A stretch of 49,655 nt of DNA from Gemmatimonadales bacterium (GCA_020633775.1 JACKDA010000045.1:1-49655), one strand, 5' to 3'; counted from the first letter of the stretch, positions 25,923-34,326 are shown. Notes: generated by a model from the sequence alone, not told the origin. A program made the numbers and translations.

Positions 25923-26327
25923 TCAGTCCACGCGCCTCTGGTGCGCGCGGTCCCAGGCCACGGCCAACATGCAGGTGATGAGCAGTACGCTGTACTCCAT
26001 CCCGTTGCGACCGCCGCCGACCACGAACCACCCTTCGCGGATATGGACCAGCGCAATCCCGGCGGCCAGCTCGAACGCGAACATCAGGGCCAGCGGGCGC
26101 ACGGCCATACCCGAGAGAAGGAGCGCTCCCCCAATTACCTCGAACGCGGTGATTCCCCAGGCGATAGGGATCCCCATCGGAATCCCGCTCTCGGCCAGGA
26201 ACGCGCCGAACCCGGCTACGTTCCCGGCATGCAGTGCTCGGTAGGCACCATGCACAATCAGGAGGCCTGCGGATGCCACCCGGATCATTCCGATCGGCCG
26301 ACCAGTTCGCATCCCCGCTTGGCGCAT
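25923..26327 (-). CDS. DoxX-family membrane protein
   Basis: This is a 134-residue protein. The start at 26327 has G-G-A-G-G-A-G three bases upstream. Four membrane helices are visible, with R-V-A-S-A-G-L-L-I-V-H-G in the first, G-I-T-A-F-E-V-I-G-G-A-L-L-L in the second, F-A-F-E-L-A-A-G-I-A-L in the third and S-V-L-L-I-T-C-M-L-A in the last. The E-V-I-G-G and R-P-L-A pattern and the length fit DoxX/SURF4-type proteins, whose role here is unknown. The 362 bases from 26328 to 26689 hold no recognised gene. Confidence 0.75.
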   Translation of the reverse strand: MRQAGMRTGRPIGMIRVASAGLLIVHGAYRALHAGNVAGFGAFLAESGIPMGIPIAWGITAFEVIGGALLLSGMAVRPLALMFAFELAAGIALVHIREGWFVVGGGRNGMEYSVLLITCMLAVAWDRAHQRRVD

Positions 26328-26689
26328 CGTCTCCTCCAAGAGTGTCGTATTGGTGACTCTGGTGAGTCGGGTCGGAGCACGCACGTCGCGAGCCACCGAC
26401 CCGGGATGTATGCTGAACACGAGGTGCTCGTGGTGTTCGGATATCGTCAGGCATCAACCGGTCCGGCGTCGCCGCTCTTCACCGAACCCCTCACCCGACT
26501 CGCCGCGCCACTCGGGGTCGAGCCTGACCCGGTTCGGTTGCCACGGGGACTTCTTCCTCCTCCCCGCGGAGCGGTTGACGGTTCCCCCGTGTGAGGTGCG
26601 GTCAGCACTCCAGAGCCCTGCTCGGTGGGTGGGGGCCCCGGAAGTCCTCCGGGTTGGGGCGCTGGATTCAAGCCGGGCTCCAGGGAGAG

Positions 26690-27045
26690 ATCGTGCTTCC
26701 CGACGGCAGCCATGGGCCCCGACTTCCGAGCCTTACCCTGATGGCGCGTTCTGCGGCGCGGTCGGCCTGCGGTGGCAGCCCGGGACCGCCGACCTGCCTC
26801 CCACCTGCCTCGGCCACGCGGGCTTCTCCGTCGTGCCCTGGAAGCGGGGCCGCGGCTATGCCAAGAAGGCCCTCGGCCTCCTGCTGCCGATCGCCCGGGC
26901 GGAGGGGCTGCCGCACGTCGAGCTCACCACCGATCCGGACAACCTCGCGTCGCGCCGGGTGATCGAGACGAATGGCGGCACCCTGGTCGAACAGTTCACG
27001 AAGCCGGCGGCCCTCGGCGGCGGTGAGGCGCTCCGGTACCGGATC
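26690..27045 (+). pseudogene. GNAT acetyltransferase remnant
   Basis: The sequence covers the middle and C-terminal part of a GNAT acetyltransferase: L-P-D-G-S-H-G-P-R-L-P-S, a frame change at about 26740, then D-G-A-F-C-G-A-V-G-L-R-W-Q-P-G-T, the acetyl-CoA loop K-R-G-R-G-Y-A, and T-T-D-P-D-N-L-A-S-R-R-V-I-E-T-N-G-G. The N-terminal third is missing. Its last residues G-G-E-A-L-R-Y-R-I, normal for the end of such enzymes, run in frame into the secreted protein that follows. Confidence 0.75.
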
Positions 27046-27600
27046 CTCCTCGCCGTCGCCCTGTTGTGCACGCTCCCCGCAGTCGCACCCGCACAGGCGG
27101 AGTGGTTGGGTCGCGCACCGACCGCGGCCGATGCGATGCCCGCGACCACCGCCGAGGCGGAGGTCGAGGGGGCGCGACACCCGCGGGCGACGCCCAACAA
27201 CGTGATGGAGAGCGCGCCCGGGGTCACGATCGCCGGCACGACGGAGCGTCGGTGCGTCCCGGCCGATCGCGATGTGGTCCGCTCCGGGGACTTCGTCGCG
27301 GGGCCGTTCGCGTGGTACAACGAGGTCTGGCACCAGGGGTACGGGAAGATGTGGTGGCAGCCGAGCGAGATGCCGCCGGTGGCGCCGACCCTGATCGTCC
27401 GGGCGACCCGGCTCGATGCCCCCGCGGAGGGGCGCGTCTATGAGACCTCCGAGGTGGCCCAGCCGTCCGGCCCCCGCGAGAGCGCGTGGACCCGGATCCG
27501 GTTCTACCCGACGGGGATTCGGCTGCCGACCGTGGGGCGGTGGCTGCTGGTCGCGACGGCGGGGAACAACTGGGGATGCGTGGTGCATGAGGTGCGGTAG
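27025..27600 (+). CDS. Secreted protein fused to a GNAT stub
   Basis: The exported domain is about 190 residues: a hydrophobic signal core (I-L-L-A-V-A-L-L-C-T-L-P-A-V-A-P-A-Q-A) and a beta-rich mature part ending G-R-W-L-L-V-A-T-A-G-N-N-W-G-C-V-V. No start codon lies between the GNAT end and the signal core in this frame, so the frame is continuous with the acetyltransferase remnant; given coordinates begin at the shared G-E-A-L-R-Y-R block. Other copies: decayed at 3502, 5' fragment at 14170. Function is unknown. It is followed 35 bases later by a dispersed repeat. Confidence 0.6.
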   Translation, partial: EALRYRILLAVALLCTLPAVAPAQAEWLGRAPTAADAMPATTAEAEVEGARHPRATPNNVMESAPGVTIAGTTERRCVPADRDVVRSGDFVAGPFAWYNEVWHQGYGKMWWQPSEMPPVAPTLIVRATRLDAPAEGRVYETSEVAQPSGPRESAWTRIRFYPTGIRLPTVGRWLLVATAGNNWGCVVHEVR

Positions 27601-27631
27601 GAGGGCGGGGGCCCGTCCTCAGGCGACGGCC

Positions 27632-27868
27632 GAAAGGCTGGAGAAGGTCCTAGTTCACTTTCGGTCGGAATTGAGCGAACGTGGGGGGCGGGCCGTGGGC
27701 CGCCCGCCGCTGGGGCACCTCGAGTGGGGCGTAACGTCCCACCCAGCCTGTCAGCTCGATCACTTCCTGGGACCGCTACCTTCGCAGCCTAGGCGGTCTC
27801 GGTCGCAGGGCGTGCACTGATTGCGACTTGGGCTGCGGGCACGGGTCGGGCTGTGCAGGCCCGACAGG
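27632..27868. repeat. Dispersed repeat, copy D (long form)
   Basis: The core 27636-27688 matches copies A-C, containing G-T-C-C-T-A-G-T-T-C, C-T-T-T-C-G-G-T-C-G-G-A-A-T-T-G-A-G-C-G-A-A-C-G-T split by single changes. Block similarity to copy C continues to about 27863. It lies between the secreted gene and the MntA gene, 40 bases before the latter's start. Confidence 0.7.
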
Positions 27869-27907
27869 TGACCTGCTGATGAGCGACCGCGGGGCTAGAT
27901 TTCCGGC

Positions 27908-28225
27908 ATGACCGAACAGATCCTCACCTTCGCAGAAGCGGAGTCAAGCCTTGCTTCTGCGCACTCAGCCATTCTTGGCCTGGGTGTGCGACGGTTGGCC
28001 CTGTTCGGTTCGGTGCCGCGCGGCACGGCGCATGCCGGCAGCGACGTCGACGTCCTCGTCGAGTTCCGGCCGGGCGAGAAGAGCTACGATCGTTTCCTGG
28101 CGCTTGGTGATCTTCTCGAGGACCTTCTGGCTCACCCGGTGGAGTTGGTGACGCCCGAATCGTTGTCTCCGTTCCTTCGAGCCCACATCCTCGCTGAAGC
28201 CCAGGATGTCATTCGAGCCGCGTGA
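27908..28225 (+). CDS. mntA: MntA-type nucleotidyltransferase antitoxin
   Basis: This is a 105-residue minimal nucleotidyltransferase. The active-site pattern G-S-x10-D-x-D is complete: G34-S35, Asp46 and Asp48 in G-S-D-V-D-V-L-V-E-F. In the MntA-HepT system this enzyme adds AMP to a tyrosine of HepT and so neutralises the RNase. The gene overlaps the HepT-type gene by 20 bases, the usual order and coupling of such modules. The length is normal and the gene looks intact, although its partner is frameshifted. Confidence 0.9.
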   Translation: MTEQILTFAEAESSLASAHSAILGLGVRRLALFGSVPRGTAHAGSDVDVLVEFRPGEKSYDRFLALGDLLEDLLAHPVELVTPESLSPFLRAHILAEAQDVIRAA

Positions 28226-28543
28226 GTTCCTCCGGCACATTCTTGCCGAGTGCGACTACCTCCTCTCGGTCAGCACCGGCGTCACGCCGGAGCGCCTGGA
28301 CACCGACCCGACGTTGCAGCGTGCTGTTGTGCGGAGCCTCACCATCATTGGCGAAGCGGCCAAGCGTGTCCCGCCCGATTTGCGGACGGAGCACCCAGAG
28401 GTCGATGGCGCGCCATGGCCGGCGTGCGCGATCGGCTGATCCATGACTACTTCGGGGTGGACCTTGAACTCGTCGTGGATGTGCTGGCGACCAAGATTCC
28501 GGGTCTTCGCAACACCATCTGGTGTATCCTCGTCACGGCATGA
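28206..28543 (+). pseudogene. hepT: HepT-type HEPN toxin with a frameshift
   Basis: The first frame gives the HepT start through R-S-L-T-I-I-G-E-A-A-K-R-V-P and E-V-D, then runs off to a stop at 28439. The next frame resumes with W-R-A-M-A-G-V-R-D-R-L-I-H-D-Y-F-G-V-D, which holds the RX4HXY toxin motif, and ends at 28543. Adding one base at about 28404 restores a full-length HepT of roughly 112 residues. Either the toxin is broken by a one-base loss or the base is missing from the assembly. The intact catalytic motif favours a recent event. Confidence 0.85.
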
Positions 28544-28695
28544 CCGGCAGGTGCAGCGGACGAGCGCGCCGTGGATGCGCTGCGCCGCCCACGCGTTCGC
28601 GACTGATCTGCCCCTCGTCAGACAGTCCTCCTTCAGCTCGGAGCCTGATCCATGCGGAGATCTGCGATGATTCAGGGGGCGGTCCTGGCGCATAT

Positions 28696-28827
28696 CATAC
28701 GCAGCTCGGATTCGTTGCTGGCGGCCAGGCGGGCAGCCTGCCGCTGCGCATGACGCTGTCCTTCCATCGGGAGGGCGGCACCTGGCGCATCCGGCAGGGT
28801 GCGGCGGCGGAGGTTGGGGGCGACTGA
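28696..28827 (+). pseudogene. C-terminal fragment of an NTF2-like protein
   Basis: A short frame reads L-G-F-V-A-G-G-Q, then L-R-M-T-L-S-F-H-R-E-G-G-T-W-R-I-R-Q before a stop at 28827. The T-L-x-F-x-R-E-x-G-x-W-R-I pattern is the last strand pair of NTF2/SnoaL-like proteins. No start or N-terminal part is present. Confidence 0.35.
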
Positions 28828-28962
28828 CGCTCGTCCACCGTGCGCCCCCGGAAGCAGGGCTGCCTCAGGGCGTTGGGGGCAGCCAATGCGGGCAGGCTGT
28901 CCACCAGTCGCCTGCGCTCGGTGCGGCTGAACCCCCACGGTCCTGAGGCGCGATAGCCCCCC

Positions 28963-29976
28963 ATGGTCGCCACCTGTCTCCATTGCTCCAAGTCGCTCGG
29001 CGGCAATGACGTCCTCGAGACCCTGCCGATCGGCCGGCGGATCGCGTTCGACGCGGCGCAGGGTCGGCTCTGGGTCGTCTGTCGACACTGCGCCCGCTGG
29101 AACCTGGTCCCGTTCGACACCCGCCTCGAGACGATCGACGCCGCGGAGCGACTGTTCCGGGACACGCGGACGCGCTACTCGACCGACAACATCGGCCTCG
29201 CCCGGGTCCCGGAGGGGTTGGAGCTGGTCCGCATCGGCGCGGCACTGCGACCGGAGTTCGCGGCGTGGCGCTACGGCGACTCGTTCGGGCGCCGCCGCCG
29301 TCGCGCAGTGCTCGGAATGGGCGCCGGTGTGGCCGCGCTCGTTGGCATCGCCTACGGACTTCCGCTCGTCGGGGTCGGAGGGATGGGGGCACTGACGGTG
29401 TTCAACTACCTCAACTTCGCCCGCATATTCACCGGCCCCGCCGTGCGCGTCCCGATGCCGGACGCGGCACCGGTGGCCCTGTCGAACGCCCAGCTTGTGA
29501 AGGCACAACTCATCCCCGGGCCCGAGTCCGAGTGGGTCATCCGGACACCGACCCTGCGGACCACCAGGACGCTGGCGGGGTTCGGCCTGCCATCCAGCAC
29601 GCTGCGGGAGTTCCGTGGCCCGACGGCGCGCCTCCTGCTCGCCGGGATCCTGGCGAAGACGAACGCGACGGCCGGGTCGCGCCGCTCACTCGGGCAGGCG
29701 GTGCAGTGGGTCGAGGCGCATCCGACCCTCGATCGTGTCATCCAGTGGGGGCCGGAGGTTGCACCCCAGAAGGGGCTGGCGAAGCTGCCGGTTGCGTATC
29801 GCCTGGCCCTGGAGATGTCGCTCCACGAGCAGTCCGAGCGCGAGGCGCTGGCCGGCGAGCTGCGGATGCTCGAGTGGCAGTGGCGGGAGGCGGAGCGGCT
29901 CGCGAAGGTCAGCGATGGACTCGCGATCGAGGCGGCCGAGGCGGGGGATGGGCCGGAGGGGCGGGGTGAGGGGTAG
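28963..29976 (+). CDS. Membrane protein with N-terminal zinc ribbon
   Basis: This is a 337-residue protein. Two CxxC pairs, C5-L-H-C8 and C40-R-H-C43, form a likely zinc ribbon, with W-N-L-V-P-F-D-T following. A basic stretch R-R-R-R-R (about 110-114) precedes one or two membrane helices (A-V-L-G-M-G-A-G-V-A-A-L-V-G-I-A-Y-G and G-M-G-A-L-T-V-F-N-Y-L). The C-terminal 190 residues are helical and end in a charged, possibly coiled-coil segment (E-L-R-M-L-E-W-Q-W-R-E-A-E). The zinc ribbon would lie in the cytoplasm. No named family was recognised. Confidence 0.75.
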   Translation: MVATCLHCSKSLGGNDVLETLPIGRRIAFDAAQGRLWVVCRHCARWNLVPFDTRLETIDAAERLFRDTRTRYSTDNIGLARVPEGLELVRIGAALRPEFAAWRYGDSFGRRRRRAVLGMGAGVAALVGIAYGLPLVGVGGMGALTVFNYLNFARIFTGPAVRVPMPDAAPVALSNAQLVKAQLIPGPESEWVIRTPTLRTTRTLAGFGLPSSTLREFRGPTARLLLAGILAKTNATAGSRRSLGQAVQWVEAHPTLDRVIQWGPEVAPQKGLAKLPVAYRLALEMSLHEQSEREALAGELRMLEWQWREAERLAKVSDGLAIEAAEAGDGPEGRGEG

Positions 29977-30252
29977 GAGCAGTCGCAATGATGCCAGTGA
30001 TCTGCACGGTGCGGTACGGCGCGGCTCCGTTCATGGGACCCCCGGGCGGTTCCGATGGCCGCGCGGACAGATGGCGCCCGGGACGCGGCGTCACCATGTT
30101 GCGATCATCACGGCGGCCCGCATGGCCGCGGAATCGACGAGGGAGCGGGTCCTCGACGCGGCGCAGGCCATGGCGCGTCTGTTTCTCGTCACGAAGGTCG
30201 AGCTCGGTGCCGATACGGCACCCGCTCCGCAGTCCACATCCCAGGAGCTCCG

Positions 30253-31749
30253 ATGATCGCACGTGCCATCGCCGGCCTTCCTCTCGTGCTCGTGCTCCTC
30301 GTCCCGGGTGGTGCACCCGCCCAACAGGTCGAGCGCGTGCCGCACCTGGAATGGGCCGAGTGCCCGTTCGTCACCGACGGACTCGACCTGGAACGGATCC
30401 GGTGCGGCTACCTGAGCGTTCCCGAGAACCGCGCCAACCCCGAGCACCGGACGATCCGTCTCGCGCTTGCGGTGGCCCGGGCGAAGACGCCGGGGACGCA
30501 CCGCGATGCGATCCTCTACCTCGCGGGTGGACCCGGATATGGTGACCTCGGCCCGGGCCTGATCGGACCCGGGGCCGAGTTCTTCGCCACCGACCGTGAT
30601 TTCGTCGTGGTGGACCTCAGGGGCTCGGGCTACTCGGATCCTGCGCTCTGTCCGGACCTGGCCGACACGGTCGACGCGATCATGGCGCTCGACCTGAGCC
30701 TGGAGGAGGCGCGGCGCAGGGATCGTGAGGCGGTGCTGGCCTGCCGGAACACGCTGCAGGACGCGGGGATCGACCTCGGGAGCTACAACGCGCCCGCGAT
30801 GGCGGCCGACATCGAGGATCTCCGCCAGGCACTGGGGTACGCGCAGTGGAACCTGTTCGGCGTGTCGTACGGGACGCTCATCGCGCAGGCGGTCATGCGG
30901 GGCACCCCGGCCAGCGTGCGCTCCGTGGTGATGAACGCGCCGGTGCCGATCGGGGGCGCATCGGAGACCCTCCGGGTGCCCCACTTCGCGCAGGCCCTGC
31001 ACCGTGTGGCGGCGACGTGTGCGGCACAGGCATCCTGCGCCGCGGCGTTCCCGGGGCTGGAGGCCGAGTTCCATGCGACGTACGCGTCCCTGCAGGAGGC
31101 GCCGCTGACCGTCGCCGCCAATCCGGCGCGCTTCTCGCCGGCGACCTTCACCGTCAATGCGGCGGATTTTGTCGAGATCGTGCATGCGATGCTCTTCCGC
31201 GACGCCAGCCTGCCGTACATCCCCGCGGTGATCCACGCCGTCGCCCAGCGAGACACCGCGGCGGTGCGCGCGGTGATCGAGCAGCAGTATGGGGGCGGTG
31301 GACGGATGTCGGCCGGCCTCTACTACGCGACCACCTGCCACGATCGGTACGCGCCCGGTGCCAGGGCGGCATGGACCGAGGCGGCGGCGCCGTTCCCCGT
31401 CGCGCTGCGGTCGCTGATCTACCGCGAGGGCGAGGTCTGTGACGCGTTCCACGCCGACCGCATGACGGACGTCGAGCGTTCCCCGGTCACGAGCGAGATC
31501 CCGACGCTGATCCGCTCCGGTCCGTTCGATCCGGTGACCCCGCCGGCCCTCGGCGACGCGATCCTGCGGACGCTCCCGAATGGGTACCACGTCGTCTTCC
31601 CGGACGCGTCCCACAACGTGAGTCCGCCACGGGTCTTCTGCCTGGTGCAACTGATGCAGGCATTCTGGGCGCACCCCGAGCAGCGACCGGCGCACGAGTG
31701 CGTCGAGGGGACGCGCGGACTGACCTTTGCGCTTGAGGTGCCGCATTGA
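30253..31749 (+). CDS. Secreted alpha/beta hydrolase, tripeptidyl aminopeptidase-like
   Basis: This is a 498-residue protein. The ATG at 30253 gives a signal peptide (L-P-L-V-L-V-L-L-V-P-G-G-A-P-A-Q). The fold markers are the oxyanion loop G-G-P-G-Y-G (92-97), the nucleophile G-V-S-Y-G-T (Ser205), the acid in G-P-F-D-P-V-T-P (Asp426), and the histidine in D-A-S-H (His454) inside a TAP-like C-terminal domain. Length and motif order fit the S33 tripeptidyl aminopeptidase group, which removes short peptides from N-termini. Several cysteines suggest disulfides in the exported enzyme. It is intact. Confidence 0.9.
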   Translation: MIARAIAGLPLVLVLLVPGGAPAQQVERVPHLEWAECPFVTDGLDLERIRCGYLSVPENRANPEHRTIRLALAVARAKTPGTHRDAILYLAGGPGYGDLGPGLIGPGAEFFATDRDFVVVDLRGSGYSDPALCPDLADTVDAIMALDLSLEEARRRDREAVLACRNTLQDAGIDLGSYNAPAMAADIEDLRQALGYAQWNLFGVSYGTLIAQAVMRGTPASVRSVVMNAPVPIGGASETLRVPHFAQALHRVAATCAAQASCAAAFPGLEAEFHATYASLQEAPLTVAANPARFSPATFTVNAADFVEIVHAMLFRDASLPYIPAVIHAVAQRDTAAVRAVIEQQYGGGGRMSAGLYYATTCHDRYAPGARAAWTEAAAPFPVALRSLIYREGEVCDAFHADRMTDVERSPVTSEIPTLIRSGPFDPVTPPALGDAILRTLPNGYHVVFPDASHNVSPPRVFCLVQLMQAFWAHPEQRPAHECVEGTRGLTFALEVPH

Positions 31750-31903
31750 CCTGGGACCGGCGGGGCCACGGAGGGGCGCGACACGCCTCGTCGTCCCTCA
31801 GCCCCACGATCTGATGTTGACGCACTCTCCCCGGACCCTCCTGCCCGCTACGATGGACCTTACCGCGTTGCGCTGAACCTTCCCTCACGAGGCGGACGTC
31901 GCC

Positions 31904-32362
31904 ATGCATCCTGAGGTCGTTGATCGCCCCGCGCTCGTGCTCGCCAGCGTCCGTCATGTCGGCCCGTATCATGAGATCGGGTCGGCCTTCGCCCGGCTCG
32001 AGGCGATCCTCGCTGAGAGCAGGATCTCGCCCGAGCCGCAGGTCCTCGCGGCGGTGTTCCATGACAATCCCCAGGTCACGCCGGCCGCCGCGCTGCGCTC
32101 GGATGCCGGGGTCGTCATCACGGCCGAGTCGGAGGTCCGGGCGGGGTTGACGCGGGTCATCTTGCCGGCCGGACGGTACCTGTCCCTCCGTCACCACGGC
32201 CCGTACGCCGGGTTGCCTGCGGCGTGGGCCGCGCTCCGTGGGGCGCTTCAGGAGGGTGGCCTTCGGCGGGCCGACGGGGCCGGGTATGAGTTGTATCCCA
32301 ACAACCCTTCCACCGCGGAGCCCGAGGCGCTGATCACCGAGCTGTACATTCCGCTGGGGTGA
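31904..32362 (+). CDS. Stand-alone GyrI-like small-molecule-binding domain protein
   Basis: This is a 152-residue cytoplasmic protein. The segments L-A-S-V-R-H-V-G-P-Y-H-E-I-G, A-V-F-H-D-N-P, and L-P-A-G-R-Y-L-S-L-R-H-H-G-P-Y match the GyrI-like (SHS2) fold used as effector-binding domains of AraC-type regulators and of gyrase inhibitors. No DNA-binding domain is attached. The protein may bind or sequester a toxic or signalling small molecule. The family length is normal. Confidence 0.88.
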   Translation: MHPEVVDRPALVLASVRHVGPYHEIGSAFARLEAILAESRISPEPQVLAAVFHDNPQVTPAAALRSDAGVVITAESEVRAGLTRVILPAGRYLSLRHHGPYAGLPAAWAALRGALQEGGLRRADGAGYELYPNNPSTAEPEALITELYIPLG

Positions 32363-32423
32363 GGCGGCGTGCGGGGTTCGGGGGGTGGTGTCGCCCCTGC
32401 CACGGCGTTCAACAGGAGTGCGC

Positions 32424-32750
32424 ATGAACACGCGGATCCTTGGTATCGGTCTTCCGGCGGTGATCGCGTTGGGGTGGCTTGGCCGCCCCCTGGCGCCGGG
32501 TGACTACGACGGGCTCGCACGCGCCGGCATTCTCCTGGTGCTCGTCGTGCTCGCCGCGTCCGGGCGCGGTTGGGCACGGATCGTTGTGGCGATCTGGATG
32601 GCCATCCTCGGTGTGGTCGCCGTGGTTGCGTCGTTCGGCGCACCGGACGCCCTGGGCATGCTCCTTGGTGCCGTCCTCGGCGTGCTCCTGCTGGTCGGTG
32701 CCTTTGCCATCTTCCGGGAACCCGCTGCCCCGCACGCCGACGCCGCGTAG
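32424..32750 (+). CDS. Small multi-helix membrane protein
   Basis: This 108-residue protein starts at an ATG behind A-G-G-A-G. Four hydrophobic segments (L-G-I-G-L-P-A-V-I-A-L-G-W-L; A-G-I-L-L-V-L-V-V-L-A-A; I-V-V-A-I-W-M-A-I-L-G-V-V-A-V-V; L-G-A-V-L-G-V-L-L-L-V-G-A-F) fill most of the chain. No family was recognised. Confidence 0.7.
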   Translation: MNTRILGIGLPAVIALGWLGRPLAPGDYDGLARAGILLVLVVLAASGRGWARIVVAIWMAILGVVAVVASFGAPDALGMLLGAVLGVLLLVGAFAIFREPAAPHADAA

Positions 32751-32817
32751 GTGGCCGAGCCCGCGAGCGAGCGGCTATCATCAGGCAGGACGCGCGTACC
32801 GTCGCTCAGGAGGTCAC

Positions 32818-33120
32818 ATGATGGAGATCAGCGAGACCCTGTTCTACGCCGTCTGTGCCCTCCCCGTCCTGGGGTTCGCGCTGGGCGCGCTCTGGATGCG
32901 GGAGCAACAGCGGCGGTCGACGCGACAGCAACCGCGCGAGGTCACTCCGGTCCCGCTCGCTCCGCCCGGGATGGAAACCCGACTGCTGGACGCGCTTGAT
33001 GCGGTCCAGGTCCAGCTCGCCGAGCTGGCGGAGCGGCAGGACTTCACCGAGCGACTGATGACGCAGGATCGGCGGCAGGCACCCCGCCGCGGTGACACGC
33101 CGATTCCGACGCCGGTGTGA
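32818..33120 (+). CDS. Single-pass membrane protein with coiled coil
   Basis: This is a 100-residue protein. The start at 32818 follows C-A-G-G-A-G-G-T; a second ATG lies at 32821. One N-terminal helix (L-F-Y-A-V-C-A-L-P-V-L-G-F-A-L-G-A-L-W) is followed by a basic cytoplasmic linker and a short helical segment (L-L-D-A-L-D-A-V-Q-V-Q-L-A-E-L-A-E-R) that may form a coiled coil. Its stop overlaps the GTG of the next gene, so the two may be translated together. Confidence 0.65.
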   Translation: MMEISETLFYAVCALPVLGFALGALWMREQQRRSTRQQPREVTPVPLAPPGMETRLLDALDAVQVQLAELAERQDFTERLMTQDRRQAPRRGDTPIPTPV

Positions 33121-33962
33121 GATCGTCGGTGCCCTGGTTCCGGCGGATCTCGAGATCGCGGGTCGGGAGCTGGCGGGGCCGGCGTCGGGACCAGGGTGCG
33201 ACCCTGATCCTCCTGCATCCCCTTCGGTTGGCGATGTCGCTGCTGCTGGTGACGGTCCCGGCCGCGGCGCAGCGAGCGGACCTCTGTGCGGTAGTGGGCC
33301 CCCGGACGATTCGGGGCGTGGTCGTGGATTCGCTGGGCGCGCGCGCGAAGGAGGGCACCGTGTTGCTCCGTCGCTGGGTCGAGCAAGACGGCCACGCCAT
33401 CCTTGACGAGTGCACCGCGCCCATCCGTCGTGACGGCACGTTCGAGTTCCCCAATGCGGCTTCGGACTCCCTCAGTCTCGTCGCACTCTCGGCGGACTCC
33501 CTTGTGGGGAACGTGAGCGTCCACGCCGGCAGCGAGGCCGTCGTCGTCGAGGTGCGACTCGAGACACTGCCCATCTTCCTGCGGACGCGGGTGCGCGACT
33601 TCGACGACTTCGATTCCAGACCTGCTGCGCTGCAGGACCCCCAGGGGATCCCCGGGTGCTACTGGCTTGGACATGATTGGGGCGGAGACCGGATCATCGA
33701 GTTGTCCAGCGATCGTCGTGTCGATTGGCGCGAGGGAGACGTACGATATGACCATTGGCAGTGGCACGAGTCCGGTCGAGACACGATCGTGGTTACGAGG
33801 ATTGCCGGGGTGTTCGGCTGGGCGGGCTTCACCATGGACCTGAGTCCTCCCGTTGACTGGTCTGCGATCCCGGCGCTCTTCGAGTGGAAGACTGATCATG
33901 CCGTTCGGCCCAATACGTGGGACTCGTTCGTGACCCGCGTGCCGTGTCCGGGGGCGCCATAG
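33117..33962 (+). CDS. Exported protein with carboxypeptidase-regulatory-like domain
   Basis: The frame opens with a GTG at 33117 that overlaps the previous stop by four bases. A signal core (L-R-L-A-M-S-L-L-L-V-T-V-P-A-A-A-Q) lies at residues 36-52, so either the n-region is long and basic or a later start such as 33234 is used. Residues about 65-150 have the G-x-V-V-D-S-x-G ... G-x-F-E-F-x-N pattern of carboxypeptidase-regulatory-like beta domains. The C-terminal part is rich in aromatic residues (Y-D-H-W-Q-W-H-E). The role is unknown. Confidence 0.65.
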   Translation: MRSSVPWFRRISRSRVGSWRGRRRDQGATLILLHPLRLAMSLLLVTVPAAAQRADLCAVVGPRTIRGVVVDSLGARAKEGTVLLRRWVEQDGHAILDECTAPIRRDGTFEFPNAASDSLSLVALSADSLVGNVSVHAGSEAVVVEVRLETLPIFLRTRVRDFDDFDSRPAALQDPQGIPGCYWLGHDWGGDRIIELSSDRRVDWREGDVRYDHWQWHESGRDTIVVTRIAGVFGWAGFTMDLSPPVDWSAIPALFEWKTDHAVRPNTWDSFVTRVPCPGAP

Positions 33963-34080
33963 GTCGAGATCTCCGTCGCGCCGATAGACCGGGTGGAGCG
34001 GGGGGAGGGCACCGTCACGGGCTTGCCTCGCCGGGGGAGCGCATCCAGTTTGCATCCATAACGGATTCACGGAGGCCCTC

Positions 34081-34326
34081 GTGGCAACCCTCACAATCAA
34101 GAACCTGCCGGACGCGCTGTATGCCCAGCTCAAGGCACGCGCGGCAGCGCACCGGCGAAGTATCAACAGCGAGGCCATCCTCGCCGTCGAGCGCGCCCTC
34201 ACCGAGCCCACCGCGGGTGACCCAGCCCAGCTCCTTGCGACACTCCGGCGGAGTCGCGCCCGACTCAAGGGCCTCTATCTCACGGACGAGGAACTGCAGG
34301 CAGCCCGGGCGTCGGGTCGCGCATGA
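34081..34326 (+). CDS. FitA-type ribbon-helix-helix antitoxin
   Basis: This 81-residue DNA-binding antitoxin starts at a GTG. The N-terminal strand and helices A-T-L-T-I-K-N-L-P-D-A-L-Y-A-Q-L-K-A-R-A-A-A-H-R-R-S-I-N-S-E-A split into the standard ribbon-helix-helix layout. The C-terminal tail would wrap the toxin. It overlaps the PIN toxin gene by four bases (A-T-G-A) and should repress the shared promoter. The spacing and order are those of FitAB/VapBC operons. Confidence 0.88.
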   Translation: MATLTIKNLPDALYAQLKARAAAHRRSINSEAILAVERALTEPTAGDPAQLLATLRRSRARLKGLYLTDEELQAARASGRA

